A stretch of DNA of 64,000 nt from Strongyloides papillosus (GCA_005656395.1 SRSI01000048.1:992001-1056000); one strand, 5' to 3'. Positions 24,390-37,151 are shown, numbered from the stretch's first letter. Numbers and translations are program-made. Notes: generated from the letters alone by a model not told the origin.

Positions 24390-27331
24390 TGTTTTTCCTT
24401 TTATAAAATGTAAAGAAAACTAATAATTTTTTCACAACACTAGATATTATTCAAACTATATTTTTCCAATGTACTAATGTCTCTAAAATTTTATCAATGA
24501 ATGTTAATATTATTAAATAATGATTTTAAAAAGTACATTGATAAAAAAAATAAAAAACTAGTACAAAACACATTTACTATATAATTAAGAAGGAAAAGAT
24601 GTTCAGTTTCCTTTCGGTATATATGAAAAATATTAGACCAATTTAAAAGTTAAAGATCACACAATTGGAAATGTTTTTTTATAATCCTTCATTTTAAAAT
24701 ATAAAAAAGTAAAATAAGGCTTTTTTAACATATTATTAAGAATCGATCTCTCTCATTTATCAATGATAAGTATTGGAAAACAATTTCCACTCCCTGATGT
24801 CAGTTATAATGAATCATAAATACATCATGCTTCTGTGCTTAAGCATAATATAAATATTTTTTAAAGGGATGGGAAAAAAATACTACATATGTATACTTAT
24901 TTAAAGCTAAATAGTGTTTAAACCATAAAAAAATACTTACATGAACTCTTTTTTATTCCATAAGGAAAAAATAGAAAAAATTATACACCTGTTTCTCAAA
25001 TAATATTAACTAATAATTTTTGTAGCAATAACATAAAATGATTGATGATGGAGGATGAACTCTTTTAAAAAACCTAAAGTAAGGTCAAAGAAATTAAAGA
25101 AAAGCAAAGCAATAACAATTATCACAATAACATAATGTATTTATATGATAAAGTTTAAAGGTTAAATTTATATAAAAAAATATTCCCTTAAAAACATGTT
25201 GTTTGAATGGTTAAAAAGAGAGAAAAAATAAGTGTGTAAAAATTATATCAAAAGTTTAAATTAATTCAATATTCTTTCTTTTTTTTATATTTGAAAACTT
25301 AAAGTGCTCAACCTTTTCACATTTAATATTACAGCAAAAAATTAAAAATATTTATATACCTATTAAGACATAATTTTCACCCTTTGTAAATAAATAATCA
25401 ACCTCTCGTTTCAATTTATCAAATATAGATATATTTAACAATATATCTTGATGTCACATTTTTTGATAATTTAAAATATTGTAAGGTGAAATGCTACAAT
25501 GTAACTCTTTCATTTTACTTTTTTTTTATTAATAATAAATAAATATATATAAACCAAGGTTGATGTTATACTTTTCTCAAAAAGCTTTAAATTAACATTT
25601 CCACTCAAACCAGTTTACCTTTTTTGACAGAATCTTTCCTTCTTTATTTGTGAATTTAAGAACAAAATTTGATAACACTGTTTTTTCCACTGTCTTCTAC
25701 ATTACATCAAAAATGATTTAAAATACATTTGATCTGATTTTTTTTTCCGCTTTTAAATTTTAACAAACTTTTTATTTTTTAATAACCTTTTACACTAAGA
25801 ACTTTGATTTCCTTCATATATTGTTATTTTTATGACAAAATTAAAAAGTTTAACAAACTTAATGGAGAACGATAAATAATTACGGACTATGAAGTATGGT
25901 TAATTGATGATATGACTAAAATATTTCATTTATTCTCTCAATAAAATATATTAAAGTAATAAAGAGTGGAAATAAATGTTTATATTTTTACTTAAAAAAC
26001 AAAAAATGAATAATATATTTTAATGTATAACATTGTTTAAAATTGCTTTTAAAAATGACTCTGTAGTGAATAAAATATTACAAAAAATATAGATTTGAAG
26101 AGAGACTTTAATTTCTTCAATTACTTTTTCACATACATCTTCTGCCATAATCAAAATAAAGTTTCCAACGCATAATCTACGTGAAAAAATTTACAAAAGA
26201 AATAAGCATTCCATTGAAGCAAACTGTAATCCAAGCAATCAAAATACATTTGGAATCTTGGGAGGTACACCAGTTCACTAAAATATGTTTGCTGTTTTTT
26301 CGTAGCAGATCATACAAAATCCCATCAAAAAAGTATTTAAATGAAAAAAATCTAATAATATACTTGTTTTAACAGTTTAAAAACACAATTATAAATTGTC
26401 TAAATAATGTCAAACTAAAAAATAAATTTGTTTGTTTTTTCTAAATTAAAAGGTGATAATTTGAAAAATATATCAAGATACATTGTGTTTTGAACCTGTA
26501 CAATCTTCTACTTTGGAAAAACATTTTTTCAAGGAAAATAGTAGTGTTGGAAGACATATCCTTTTCCATTTATAAATAACTCTTTATAAACAACAATTAA
26601 AAGAAAATACAATATTCGTCACCAGCATAGAAATTTAAATCAAACTATATTAATATTGTCAGAAAATGTAAAAAAAATTTCCCGTCACTTGACTGATTGA
26701 CTCATATTTTTTCTCAAAAGACATATATCAAAAATCATGTGCACCTGATCTTAGAACAAAGTCCTGGCCGTCAACTGAGATATTAATCATCCTAGTAGAC
26801 TACCTACAGGCTTCAATCGAAATTATTTTGTGCTATAGATGAATCTAACTTAAAGAAAGTCCTTTATTTGTGCTTTAAAAAAATTATTTAATTTTAACTT
26901 CCTTTTGAAAATATCACTATTTAAGGTTCTAATTAATGCATAAATATTTGTTTATTTGCTAAAATTAAAAGGATTAAACAAATATACTGTATTATTTATA
27001 GCTTTTGGGGATGTTGGCTCTCTAACACGAATACATTGTTTACTCCGTGTTTTGCTTGTTTACAATCAAATTTTTAGTATTATTATTTAAGAATGAAACC
27101 AGTGTGGTAGACTCCGTACATATGCAAATTTTTCAGAAAGCCAGGATCAAATTAAATTTTTTTTCAAGCTTTGTGCAGGCACTTATTATAATGCCTCCAG
27201 TGTTTTCAAAATGCGTCAACACTTTTTTGGATTTTTCTCTCAGAACGATTATTCTTTTAAAAATTTAGCGGAGTATCATCTTTGTAAATACTGTTTTATT
27301 TATAAGCATCTTATAGTAATATTTGGAGAAA
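24390..27331. other. Gene-poor AT-rich region
   Basis: About 2.9 kb between the peptide gene and RFC2, with their divergent promoters. Two short higher-GC patches at about 26205-26335 and 26755-26850 are unexplained (see findings). The frames at 26181-26372 and 27047-27268 do not look like proteins. Confidence 0.5.
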
Positions 27332-28496
27332 ATGTCTGAAACACCATGGTATGTTTTATTTATAGTATCATAAATATGTTTATTTTTAATTGTAAGGCTG
27401 GAGAAATATCGTCCAACAAGAATAGAAGATATCGTTGGAAATCAAATAACAATGCAACGGTTAAAACATTTTGCTGTTAATGGAAATGTACCAAACCTAC
27501 TATTGTCTGTATGTTTAATTTATATTTCTATTACATAAATATTTGCTCATAGGGTCCACCTGGATGTGGTAAAACAACTTGCGTTTGGGCAATGGCTAAG
27601 GAATTACTAGGTGAGTACTCAAAAAAGGGTATACTAGAATTAAATGCATCCGATGAAAGGTGAGATATAATTTTTAGTTATTCTTTTAAATAACTAAACA
27701 AACAAATGAAAAATAAATTGCTAATATATATTCTATTTTTAGGGGTATCGATGTTGTAAGAGATAGAATAAAAAATTTTTGTCAAGCTAAAGTTACATTT
27801 CCTTCTCCACATATGACAAAAATTATAATACTTGATGAGGCAGATTCTATGACAGAGGGTGCTCAACAAGCTATGAGAAGGATTATGGAAGAGTATAGTG
27901 AAACAACAAGATTTGCATTTGCTTGTAATCAAAGTGAAAAAGTTATTGAACCATTACAATCTCGTTGTGCTATTGCACGTTTCTCAAAATTGACAGATGA
28001 GGAAATTTTAAAAAGATTATTGTATGTTTGTGAGAAAGAAAATGTTTCGTATGACCCAAAGGGTCTCCAAGCAATTATATTTACAGCAGATGGTGACATG
28101 AGACAAGCTCTGAATAATCTTCAGTGTACAGTTGCTGCCTATGGAACTGTAACAGATGACTATGTATATAAAGTTTGTGATGAACCACACCCTAATTTGA
28201 TAAAAAGTATATTTGAAGAGTGTGCTGTTGGGAATATGACCGATGCTTTTAAAGTTGTTGATCAATTATACAAATTAGGTTATTCTATACCAGATATTAT
28301 GAATCATATTGGTAGAATTTGCAAATTTTGCAAATTACCAGAAATTCTTAAGTTAGAGTATATGCGTGAGATAGGTCTTGTACATGCTGATGTTTTAAGA
28401 GGTGTGGCTAGTAGAGTGCAGCTTGCGGGTTTGATAGCAAGATTGTCTATGACGGAAAAAAGATTAAAGGAGGAAGAAATGGAGGCAAAAAAATAA
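27332..28496 (+). CDS. RFC2: RFC2, replication factor C small subunit (329 aa, 4 exons)
   Basis: Exons 27332-27348, 27397-27508, 27553-27659 and 27743-28496. Introns are 48, 44 and 83 nt. This AAA+ clamp-loader subunit opens PCNA at primer-template junctions in the nucleus. After MSETPW LEKYRP come RFC boxes: Walker A GPPGCGKT (residues 44-51), NASDERGIDVVR, Walker B LDEADSM (about 109), and sensor/arginine-finger SRC in [15 protein letters not shown] and KVCDEPHP point to human RFC2 (p40)/yeast Rfc4 rather than RFC4 or RFC5. Length is near the human 354, shorter at the N-terminus. The first exon encodes barely six residues. A poly(A) signal AATAAA lies at 28582-28587. Confidence 0.93.
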
Positions 28497-29069
28497 TGTG
28501 ATTCTACTTTATTTCGTAATCTCTTATATTATTTATTTTTTGCCGTATTTAATTTGTGAGTTTTGAACATTTTATTGCTTCAATAAAATCTTACTCCAGC
28601 TATTATACAAATAGTCCTCTATTTATGATACTAGATATAAAATAAAAGTACCATGTAATATTTGTTTATGTAATTAAAAATATTATGAAATGTTCTTTTG
28701 CTATCATATATGTTTTTTACCTTTTATAAATAATTAAACTATCAACATTTTACAACCTTTAACCACAAATTTTTATTATTCTTAATCAATTGTTTATACG
28801 ATTAATAAGATTACTTCATCTTATCATTATTATAAAATTAATGATAACTTCTTATCATATTAATAAACGTAGTTAACAATTCAATAAAATATTTAAAATT
28901 ATATATTATAACATCATACACTTCCCCCAATAACTATATATGACCCATATATATATAAAAAAATAATTTTTGAGAGATTTTTAATTCTTACAAAACATTT
29001 TCATACTTTTATTTACATTAGTATATACTTAAGTGCGTCAGATTATTTATTCTTGACTCATTTATAAAA
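28497..29069. other. Intergenic, AT-rich
   Basis: Contains the RFC2 poly(A) signal and the promoter of the 29070 gene. No other element is seen. Confidence 0.55.
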
Positions 29070-29694
29070 ATGTACAGTTCTGCTTATTTAGAAAATTTTT
29101 TTTACCAATCTGCTAATTCACACTTTGTAAAAAAACGTAAATCATTGTTACTAACCACTACAGATGGTCTTATATCATCAGAAGAAGTAGAAATGAATGA
29201 AAAAGGAGATTATGAAAATGCTACAGATTTATTAGAATATTTAGTACCAATATTTTTTGTTATGATACTAATTTTATGGGGTTTAAAATGGATCTTTCAT
29301 TGTTATACAAAATCACGGTAAGTGATCAAAAATTATTTATCACTGTTTGTGTTCTTTTTTAAGATGTACTGATCAAGAAGGAACTCATCGAATAGGTAGT
29401 AGTGTAACAACAAATGTCAATCGGGTATATCCAACATCAACTGAAGATCCATATTTCAATGCCAGAACGTATGCACAAATGTATGGTCAATATGGTGGTA
29501 TATTCTTTCAACCAACACCACCAAAATATGACGATATAGGTAGGGAAATTGAAGAGGCACCTCAAAATGATGAAATATCTACTGGACCACCTCCATATCC
29601 AAGAACTCCAAGCAACGGATCTGTTCGTGAATTACGTGTAGAAAGTTTAACTGCACCTCCAACATATTGTATTGAAGAGGTGTCAGATGTTTAA
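29070..29694 (+). CDS. Single-pass membrane protein with three PPxY motifs (192 aa, 2 exons)
   Basis: Exon 1 is 29070-29317 and exon 2 is 29364-29694. The 46 nt intron (GTAAGT..TTTAAG) joins KSR to CTDQEG. About 50 N-terminal residues without a signal peptide precede a membrane span at about 56-79 (YLVPIFFVMILILWGLKWIF). The C-terminal half is soluble and holds PPKY, PPPY and PPTY near its end. PPxY motifs bind WW domains, especially those of NEDD4-family HECT ubiquitin ligases. A short membrane protein with several of them resembles the design of ligase adaptors such as Ndfip or Commissureless, but I see no sequence homology to those. The basic KKRK before the span and YTKSR after it leave topology unclear. 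Confidence 0.75.
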
Positions 29695-29953
29695 TAATGC
29701 AATCTTATTTTTATTTGAATGGGTCTCTGTACATAACTATATATTTTTGAAAATATTGTATCTGTCTAATTGATCTTATATTTATATTTTCAAAGTACTT
29801 TAATATTAATAAAACTTAATCAATTATCTTTTTCTTTCAAATACATAAATAGAAATTTATTTTTTAATAATAAAATTTTAAAATTGTTATTTAACAAAAA
29901 AAATACACAACTATTCAAAATGGCTTGTCAAGCCACTGAGCACAATTGTGTAA

Positions 29954-30908
29954 TCATATGCTTTGATAAAGAGTTGCATCCGTTAGTGGAAATAATAGAT
30001 AAATAAACATTATTAGGCCAAAAATATGACAACAATACAAAATTATTTTGGGTGAGACATCTGGATACTCATTAATATCAAAAATGGATGGTAGTCCTAA
30101 ACAATTACAAATTGCATGAGATATTATTGGTGCTATGACATTTCCTAAAAGTTTTGAAATATTAATCACATATACAAATACTAATATAAATAAAAATTAT
30201 ACAAATATAACATACCAGTTCTTAAGAAGAGAAAAGCTGCGTAAACACCAAATAAATATGAATAGGTACATTGAAACAATCTCGCTAATAACGCATTGAT
30301 TACAGATGAACCTTTCCTAGTATCATCTAAGATGTGATGTAAATGACATAAAGAAAAGCCTAAAGGAAGTATGAATACTATAGTACTTTTATCAAAACAA
30401 TGCACGAGCAACGGTATACAACAAGCTCTGAAAGCTAGTTCCTCCGATACTGGTGCAAATACAACATTCCGAATAAATATTCTATCTGTTAAACAATCAC
30501 ACCACCCTTTTAAAGTAAAAATATCTTTCAATACACCATCAAGTCCAAGCATGATAATTGTCCCAAAATATAAACATATTATTGGTATTGGTGAAACAAA
30601 AAATGATGCTATCGTACCTTCTTTTTTAATTCCCATTTCAAAAAACGAATCTCTACCCTACAATTATGATATAATAAAAAGTAAGTAATAGTTGTAGGGG
30701 AAAAGAAAAAAATTAAACTTACATTTGACGATAATATAAAATGAACAACAATTATAAATGCCACATTGCAAAATAGAGCACCAGTGACACGACGTATGAC
30801 ACTTGATAAACAATTTCGATCCGTGCCATTATAATCAAACAACCATAACACTAAAAGGTAAATTATAGGAGCTATTAGGCAGAATCCTACTCCAACATCA
30901 CATACCAT
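29954..30908 (-). CDS. RCE1: RCE1, CAAX prenyl endoprotease (272 aa, 3 exons)
   Basis: Exon 1 is 30908-30723, exon 2 is 30657-30216 and exon 3 is 30144-29954. Introns are 65 and 71 nt. RCE1 removes the last three residues of prenylated CAAX proteins such as Ras in the ER membrane. The glutamate pair and arginine of the CPBP motif are in APVSEELAFRAC (about residues 128-139), the first histidine motif in SLCHLHHILDD, and the last in APIISHAICNCLGLP, all as in the family. Several hydrophobic spans cover the rest. Length matches worm FCE-2 better than human RCE1 (329). An alternative acceptor 35 nt earlier in intron 2 would break the RTGN..AP motif, so I used the later one. Divergent from PGAP2. 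Confidence 0.92.
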
Positions 30909-31211
30909 TACTTTATATTATCCGTTAACCATACAATTTTCTTTGAGTAAACAAAAGAAAACATAAATACTAGCTAACTTCATTGACTTGTAATAAAGAT
31001 ATTTGTTGGAGAAACTCACTTTTCATCTTAAAACGAATTATTCAAATATAATTGGGATTATGGTTTTTAATTTGAATATTATAAATAAGCCGATGTTATT
31101 TATTGTTACACATTTCTAAGATATTTTGTATTATTTTTAATTCCTTTTTTTGTATATTTTATCGGTGTTATAATTTTTTTGAAACAATTATAATTAGGAT
31201 AAAGGAAAATT
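30909..31211. promoter_or_regulatory. Divergent RCE1/PGAP2 promoter region
   Basis: The two start codons are only 303 bp apart and face away from each other, so this spacer must contain both promoters. I see no canonical TATA box that can be assigned with confidence in such AT-rich sequence. Confidence 0.6.
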
Positions 31212-32059
31212 ATGGCACTCGGTGACGAATCACTCGTCACTGTTCGATTTTCAACACTAGCAAAAGTTGTAGCATTTTGTCCTGCACTTGCTCTTATATT
31301 ATGTATAATTACTTCAATGATTCTCCACTGGGATTTAGTTACGTCAACCCATTGTGGTGTATATAATTTCTTTCCATCAGTCTCAGCTGCAATAGCAACA
31401 TATAATCCGGAAAAGTATATTTGGCGATTTTTAATTGCCATTCATATAACTCCTCGTTATGTTTTTGCTTTTGCCAATAGGAATCTATTAATTAAGTGTC
31501 CTTTACGTCCCTCATCCTCCATATCATTTTTCTCCGCATTATGTAATTTTTCATGTGCCTTAAATGTATTAGAGATTAATTTTCTACTTCTCCTAACAAC
31601 TATCTCATCAACAGATGATCATTGTAAGCTTTGATACTTTTTATTATTATATCTTTTACCTGAAAATTTCTAGTTCTTCACAAATGTTCATTTATTGGTT
31701 TTGTGACGACAGCCATGATTCATATGTACCTTTCAACATGGTTATACAATCATTCCAATCGCCGTCGGGTTACGAATTTTGGAGAAAAAATCTATCAAAA
31801 AAAGGTGTTATCCGTGATATCATGTACATTATCATTATCCTTCGCAATGTATTTTTACTGGAGACATAATACATATTGCGAACCTGGAATTTATACATTA
31901 TTCGCCTTATCAGAATATGCTTATATAGCATCAAATATTGCTTTCCACTTCACAACATATTATGATTTCCTCGACAAAAGATTTACTTTATCATCAAGTC
32001 CTTCTAGTTTCGGGAAGTATGAAACGCTCCTACCAACTGTTGTTTATAAAGATACATAA
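31212..32059 (+). CDS. PGAP2: PGAP2, GPI-anchor lipid-remodelling factor (265 aa, 2 exons)
   Basis: Exon 1 is 31212-31623 and exon 2 is 31674-32059. The 50 nt intron is GTAAGC..TTCTAG. It is a multi-pass Golgi/ER membrane protein of the FRAG1/DRAM/PGAP2 group, needed for fatty-acid remodelling of GPI anchors after attachment to protein. Family landmarks: an N-terminal span (VVAFCPALALILCIITSMIL), then CGVYNFFPSVSAAIATYNPE with YIWR, matching the LPSISAAIG..YIWR block of PGAP2. HKCSFIGF and a long membrane region follow after the intron. Length is close to human PGAP2 (254). Divergent from RCE1 across 303 bp. Confidence 0.88.
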
Positions 32060-32326
32060 AGTAATAATAACTTTTTTAATTGATATTATTTATTTATTTG
32101 ATAATTATATTAATATTGTTTATCAAAAAATATTTCTATATTACAAAAAATATTATTTATATCATTTTTTTAATGTGTATGACATTAAAAGTTATCCTAA
32201 TAAGAGACCAAAGCTTAAATATTAACACTCTACTTAGAGTTTAATCTCTCTTTTATTTTTCTCTATATGATAATATAAATATATTTTGTTTTTAATGATG
32301 AAAAAATTTTTTAGAAATAAAAAAGC
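32060..32326. other. Short intergenic spacer PGAP2-LYAR
   Basis: A 267 bp AT-rich spacer with no feature beyond the PGAP2 3' end and LYAR upstream sequence. Confidence 0.55.
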
Positions 32327-33323
32327 ATGGTATTTTTTGCCTGTGATAGTTGTGGAGAATCATTAAAGAAGAATGCTGTTGAGAAGCATATTTTCAGATG
32401 TAAAAATGCTACTTATTCTTGTATGGACTGTCAAAAGTCATTTGATAAATTTTCATATTCATCTCATTTAAAGTGTATCTCAGAAGGACAACGTTATGGA
32501 GGTAAAGATTATGTTGTTAAGGAGAATAAGGGTGAAAAAAAACAAAATGCTTGGTGTGAGCAAGTAACCAAGGCAATAGAAAATGTAAAAGAAAAAGATT
32601 TGAAAGATATACTTAAACAAGTCTCTAAATTTGATAATATTCCAAGGAAAGAGGGGAAATTTCTTAATTTTTTACAAAATTCATTAAAGATTAAGAATCG
32701 TGGATTATGTGAAAGGGCATGGAAAGCTATTGAGGTTGAAGCAGTCAAGATGAGAGAAGAAGCAATTGCCAAATCAGAGGAAGCCAAATTGAAGGCTAAA
32801 GAGGAAAAGGAAGCTAAAGAAAAGGTTTGTTTTGGTGTGTCTGATAAAATATTATACTATACTTTAAAAAATATTTGTCATTTATTTTTTTGTCTTGTAA
32901 ATACTATTTCATTTAGTTGCAAAAAATGCGTTAATCTTTGATCATAACGTACTAGGGTGGAGACATTTGGTACATATATTTCTTTGTGAAAATTTTTTAT
33001 AATTTTCTTGGTCATTGAACATTTGAATGGCGTCTCATTCAATCTTTATGTCATTAGAAGATTCCGCGTGATATGGCTATATATATATTTTAAATTTAAC
33101 TAGCACTTATTTAATTTTATATAACACCATCAAAAATGACATGTTATTGTTTGATATATGTTTTAAATTTTTTTCTTTTAAGGCTAAAGAAGAGGAGAAT
33201 AATGCTACTACAGAGGAACTTCCTGATGAAGAGGTTAAAGAGAAGAAATCTAAAAAAAGAGGTAAACGTAAGTTGGCTGAGGCTGAAGATAACCCTAAGA
33301 AGGTGAAGAAGAATGAAGAGTAA
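32327..33323 (+). CDS. LYAR: LYAR, nucleolar zinc-finger protein (212 aa, 2 exons)
   Basis: Exon 1 is 32327-32824 and exon 2 is 33183-33323. The intron is 358 nt (GTTTGT..TTTAAG) and the exons join in phase 0 between KEK and AKEEE. The N-terminus MVFFACDSCGESLKK, then VEKH..C and SCMDCQKSFD..YSSHLKCISE, is the paired C2HC zinc-finger module that defines LYAR. QRYGGKDY follows as in other animals. The C-terminal third is Lys/Glu-rich and ends in a nucleolar-type basic stretch (KSKKRGKRK). LYAR works in rRNA transcription and processing. The intron is by far the longest of the compact genes nearby and is not uniformly AT-rich. A poly(A) signal AATAAA is at 33363-33368. Confidence 0.93.
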
Positions 33324-36032
33324 TGTATTTCATGGTTGTTGATTTTTTTTTGTTATAGGGGTAATAAAATATTATCTGTACTAAATAGTGTTCTTTCTTC
33401 TTTTTTTAATTATTTTAATTCTAATGATAAAGTAGTCAATTAATAATCATCGGTCCGTCAAATTTTTATAGATTAGTTTGATTTGTATCGAGTTAAAGAT
33501 AATTAAGATGTGGTCTCTTTATATACATAAAAATTCTTTTAATTACTGCAATTTATATGTGGATAAAACAATTTAAATATAAAATAGCAAACCGATAGAT
33601 CATAAATTAATTTTAGGGGAGGGACTAAAACATTTTTATATATTCTTTGAGTTAAAAGAAATTATGTAGATTTTAATGTTTAATATAAGTGATGTTTAGA
33701 TTTTTATTATGTATATGGTGAATATATAATAATTTTAATGATATATTATTTAATGGTAAATTTCAATCTCAATTAACATTTTATTATGACATTTTCTTGA
33801 TTTAGGCATTTTTAAAATTTTGTAGTTTGGTTATCACACAACGAGATGGATTTTTTTAACTATGTAATGAATATATTTTTATCAAACATATTTACATATT
33901 TTATTTTATTTCAACATTGTTCATGTTTCGTGATTTAAAACACAACTATAGATCAATGTAATATATAAAACATTACTTTGAAATTTTAAAAAACATCGAT
34001 ACTTCCTGTAAAATGTTGTAGTATTCCTAATTAAGTTAATTAATAATACTTTTCGATTTATTCATTAATAAATAGGGGGTAGGAAAGTTATTTTATCTTC
34101 ATTTAATTTTACAAAAATGTTAGTCTTAAGACATTTACATATATTTTCATTTTAATTGTTTTCAACAATATTATTTGCCCTTTTAAAGAGCATTTTTTTT
34201 TCAACCAAAAAAATTGTTTCATAATATATATTATATATATTTTTGCAAAAACAACCCAAACAAAAAAGGTATTGACAAAAATTTTTGTTATAGGAAAGAT
34301 GGTGGATATTAGTCTGTTGTAAGTTTTATATATAAATATTTTTTAATTTAAAATTTATTTAATACATTTGTAATATTTTTTTTATTTATTGAAATAATTT
34401 ACCTATTATATCTTATTAAAATATATCACCACTATAAAATAAATATATAGTATAATGTATGAAAGATAATCCATAGTTAAATTATATAAATACAATTACT
34501 AGAATAGGAGTAGGGTATTGTCGTGAATAGAAGGTCAATAAAATACAACAATAAAAGTGATAAGATGAAACTGGACATGTTTGTTGACTATACAGAAGTT
34601 GCAAACTGTCTCTTTAAGATAAACAGATGGTATTTTAACTTAATTAACGTTAAAATATAAGTTTTATACTCTTAAATAATATCGACACTAAAGATCATAT
34701 TTTTTTAAATTCTCCTACACCTACATTAGTAAAATTGTTATCATGAAATATTTGTGGTTGTCGTCTTTTTTCATCATCTAAAACTCTCCATATTTAATTA
34801 ATTTTTTAGAGTGTAAATATTTTGCCATGGAAATATTTTTTATTATTATGGAAAGTATGATTAAAATGGTTATTAAAATTATTATTTCAGGAAGATTGCT
34901 ATCTAAAAATACAAAAATAAGGAGGAATTAATTGACATATTTTATTTAATTCAACGTTACTAATAATGGGAAAAGATTTAAAGCTTTTCAATGGAGATGG
35001 ATGATTCAACGAAAATATCCTTTTTTGAAAAACGAAAAATAATTATTTTAGTTAGCTAACCATAATATACTAGTTTTTTTCGGATGTTTATATCATATAC
35101 ACAGCAAGGGGTTTTTTATACATATTCTCAATTAACTATCACAAGAGAATATTTTAAAAATTAGAATCATTATATTAATGAGTGTTTTTTTTATAGTTAT
35201 AGTTATGGAAAACAAGGCTTTAGTATTAAAAATTTTACTTTTCTTACTTCACTCACTCGTCTTCATTATATTATTTTTCTTTTTTTATATAAGAATTTTT
35301 TTTCAATTCATATTTATTTATTCATTTTGTTTTATCTCATATTATATTTAATATTAAACTAAATTAGTGATTGTGGTTCAAGGATAGCTAATGGGTAGTT
35401 AATAATTCTTTTATTTATAGCCATTATTTTGCCTTTATTACTTTTGTTTTTTAGCTGTATGCGTTAAAAGTACTAAAGAGGGTGGGTCATTACGTTATTT
35501 TTGTGCTTTGGACACCTACTTTTTATGGAGACATAGAGTTAGTATAAAAAATTTTTTTGTAAATAAATTATTTTAAATAGGTGGATGTTGGAGATTTTAG
35601 TATTCTCCTTAAAAGATTATAATGAATCAATATAGAATTATTTTTTATTTTTGTGTATCATTCATAATTATATTTCATAGATAAAATGTTACTTTTTTAT
35701 TTTATGGCCTTTTTTTTAACTTTTATACACCTGTAATATTCATCATATGATAAAATAGGTTACTAATCCCTTATGTTTAAGTACACCTCACCAATATATA
35801 ATTAATATTATGACGTTATTTTTTTATGAGAATTATTATTTTGACATCTTTTAATCTTTATTTATTTAATTTTTTATTTTTAGCTTATTTTTTTCTACTA
35901 TTTTACTACTTTAAATAAGAAGTTATTTCTCTACATACCTATTACATAAATAATTTCTTATTATACACGTAACTCAATTATTGCTAGTTTGATTAACAAA
36001 AAAAAAACATAAATAAGTAATAAGAAAAAAAT
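33324..36032. other. Gene-poor AT-rich region
   Basis: About 2.7 kb. A short patch at about 34500-34640 is less AT-rich and contains a 31-codon frame (ATG near 34566). A TTATAG..GTAAGT-bounded segment at about 34290-34322 could be a small non-coding or 5' exon. Neither is strong enough to call. Confidence 0.45.
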
Positions 36033-36983
36033 ATGAATCCCGAGTCATTACAGACGATATCAAAACGAAATATCTTATGTCAAATGTATAATGATAAAAA
36101 TTTACATAGACTTCAAGTTTTACCAGCTTATCTTGTAAGACATCTAAAACAACTAAAAAACGAAATAGACATATTTTATAAAGTACATATCAATTTCATT
36201 GATGTATTTGCAATGTCATTAGTGAGCATTGATCCAGTGACAGGATCTTTTGACCGCCTTGGTACAATTAAAAATTTGCGCAGATACAGTCAACCAGCAG
36301 TATACTTTCAATTATGTGCTGTTAATGCTATGGATGATGAAACTTTAGAAGTTTGGTTGTTTAGCCTTACAGAACTGGAACATCATGCTTTGTTAATATC
36401 TGACAATGAGGTTGTTGCTGGTAGAGCATTAGAAATAGTAGGAAGAGAAGGAATCATAAATTATGAACATTGCGCAATGAAATCTGCTTACCACGGTTGG
36501 CTTCCAGCATTAGAGAGGTAAGTGATTATGGTAAAAAAAAAAGAAAAAGAAAGAAATATATTAAAGTGATTAAAAATTATTACATATTTATTTATAAAAA
36601 TGTTTAGATCTTTGATGCGTGTACAAGAACCTGGAAATGGATTGTTGTCAAGATGTATATTAATGGCAATTCGTCATCATCATTATCACATAGCAAATCT
36701 ATTAGAATGTTATGAATTTTCAGATTCATTTGTTTATTTCTTCCCAAACGGTTTTGTTCCTGTTGATTTTGTTATATCACTTCTTGATGGTTCATTAATT
36801 AATATTGAAATTGGTAGAACTATTGCAAAAGATCTCATTGAATGGATGCCGAAAATAGAAATTTTAAAGTTAAGTGAGGCATTAAAAAAAACTTCATGTT
36901 GCCCTTACATATTATCGGAACTTGAAACAATGTACAGTAGGAGAATTAACTCGACGTACACCAATGACGATAACAGTGAATAA
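36033..36983 (+). CDS. Uncharacterised protein, possible ankyrin-like helices (286 aa, 2 exons)
   Basis: Exon 1 is 36033-36517 and exon 2 is 36608-36983. The 90 nt intron (GTAAGT..TTTTAG) joins LPALER to SLMRVQ with the split codon restored to Arg. It has no signal peptide or membrane span. The middle (CAMKSAYHGWLPALER, RCILMAIRHHHYHIANLLECY) has the A..G/H....LL spacing seen in ankyrin or similar helix-pair repeats, but too few units are clear to be sure. The N-terminus has LPAYLVRHLKQL. I do not recognise an orthologue. Composition and splicing are normal, so it is probably a real gene. Confidence 0.65.
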
Positions 36984-37151
36984 TAATAATTTAAACACGA
37001 AATAAAAAAATACAAAACGATAATCATATTAGTATAAAATAGTTACTAAATTTATTTCTATTTTATATAAATTGTATAAAAAAGTTAAAATATGTTGTTG
37101 TAAATAATTTTAAGTATAATAAAATGGTCTTATCATAAATTATTTATGTGT

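Noticed and set aside
26181..26372. 63-codon plus frame
   Set aside because: No family features, and the opposite strand is at least as exon-like. Kept only as a finding.
27047..27268. 73-codon frame before RFC2
   Set aside because: No domain and it lies in the RFC2 promoter. Its Phe/Leu richness comes from AT bias.
29770..30006. 78-codon plus frame overlapping the RCE1 3' end
   Set aside because: Antisense to a real exon and low complexity.
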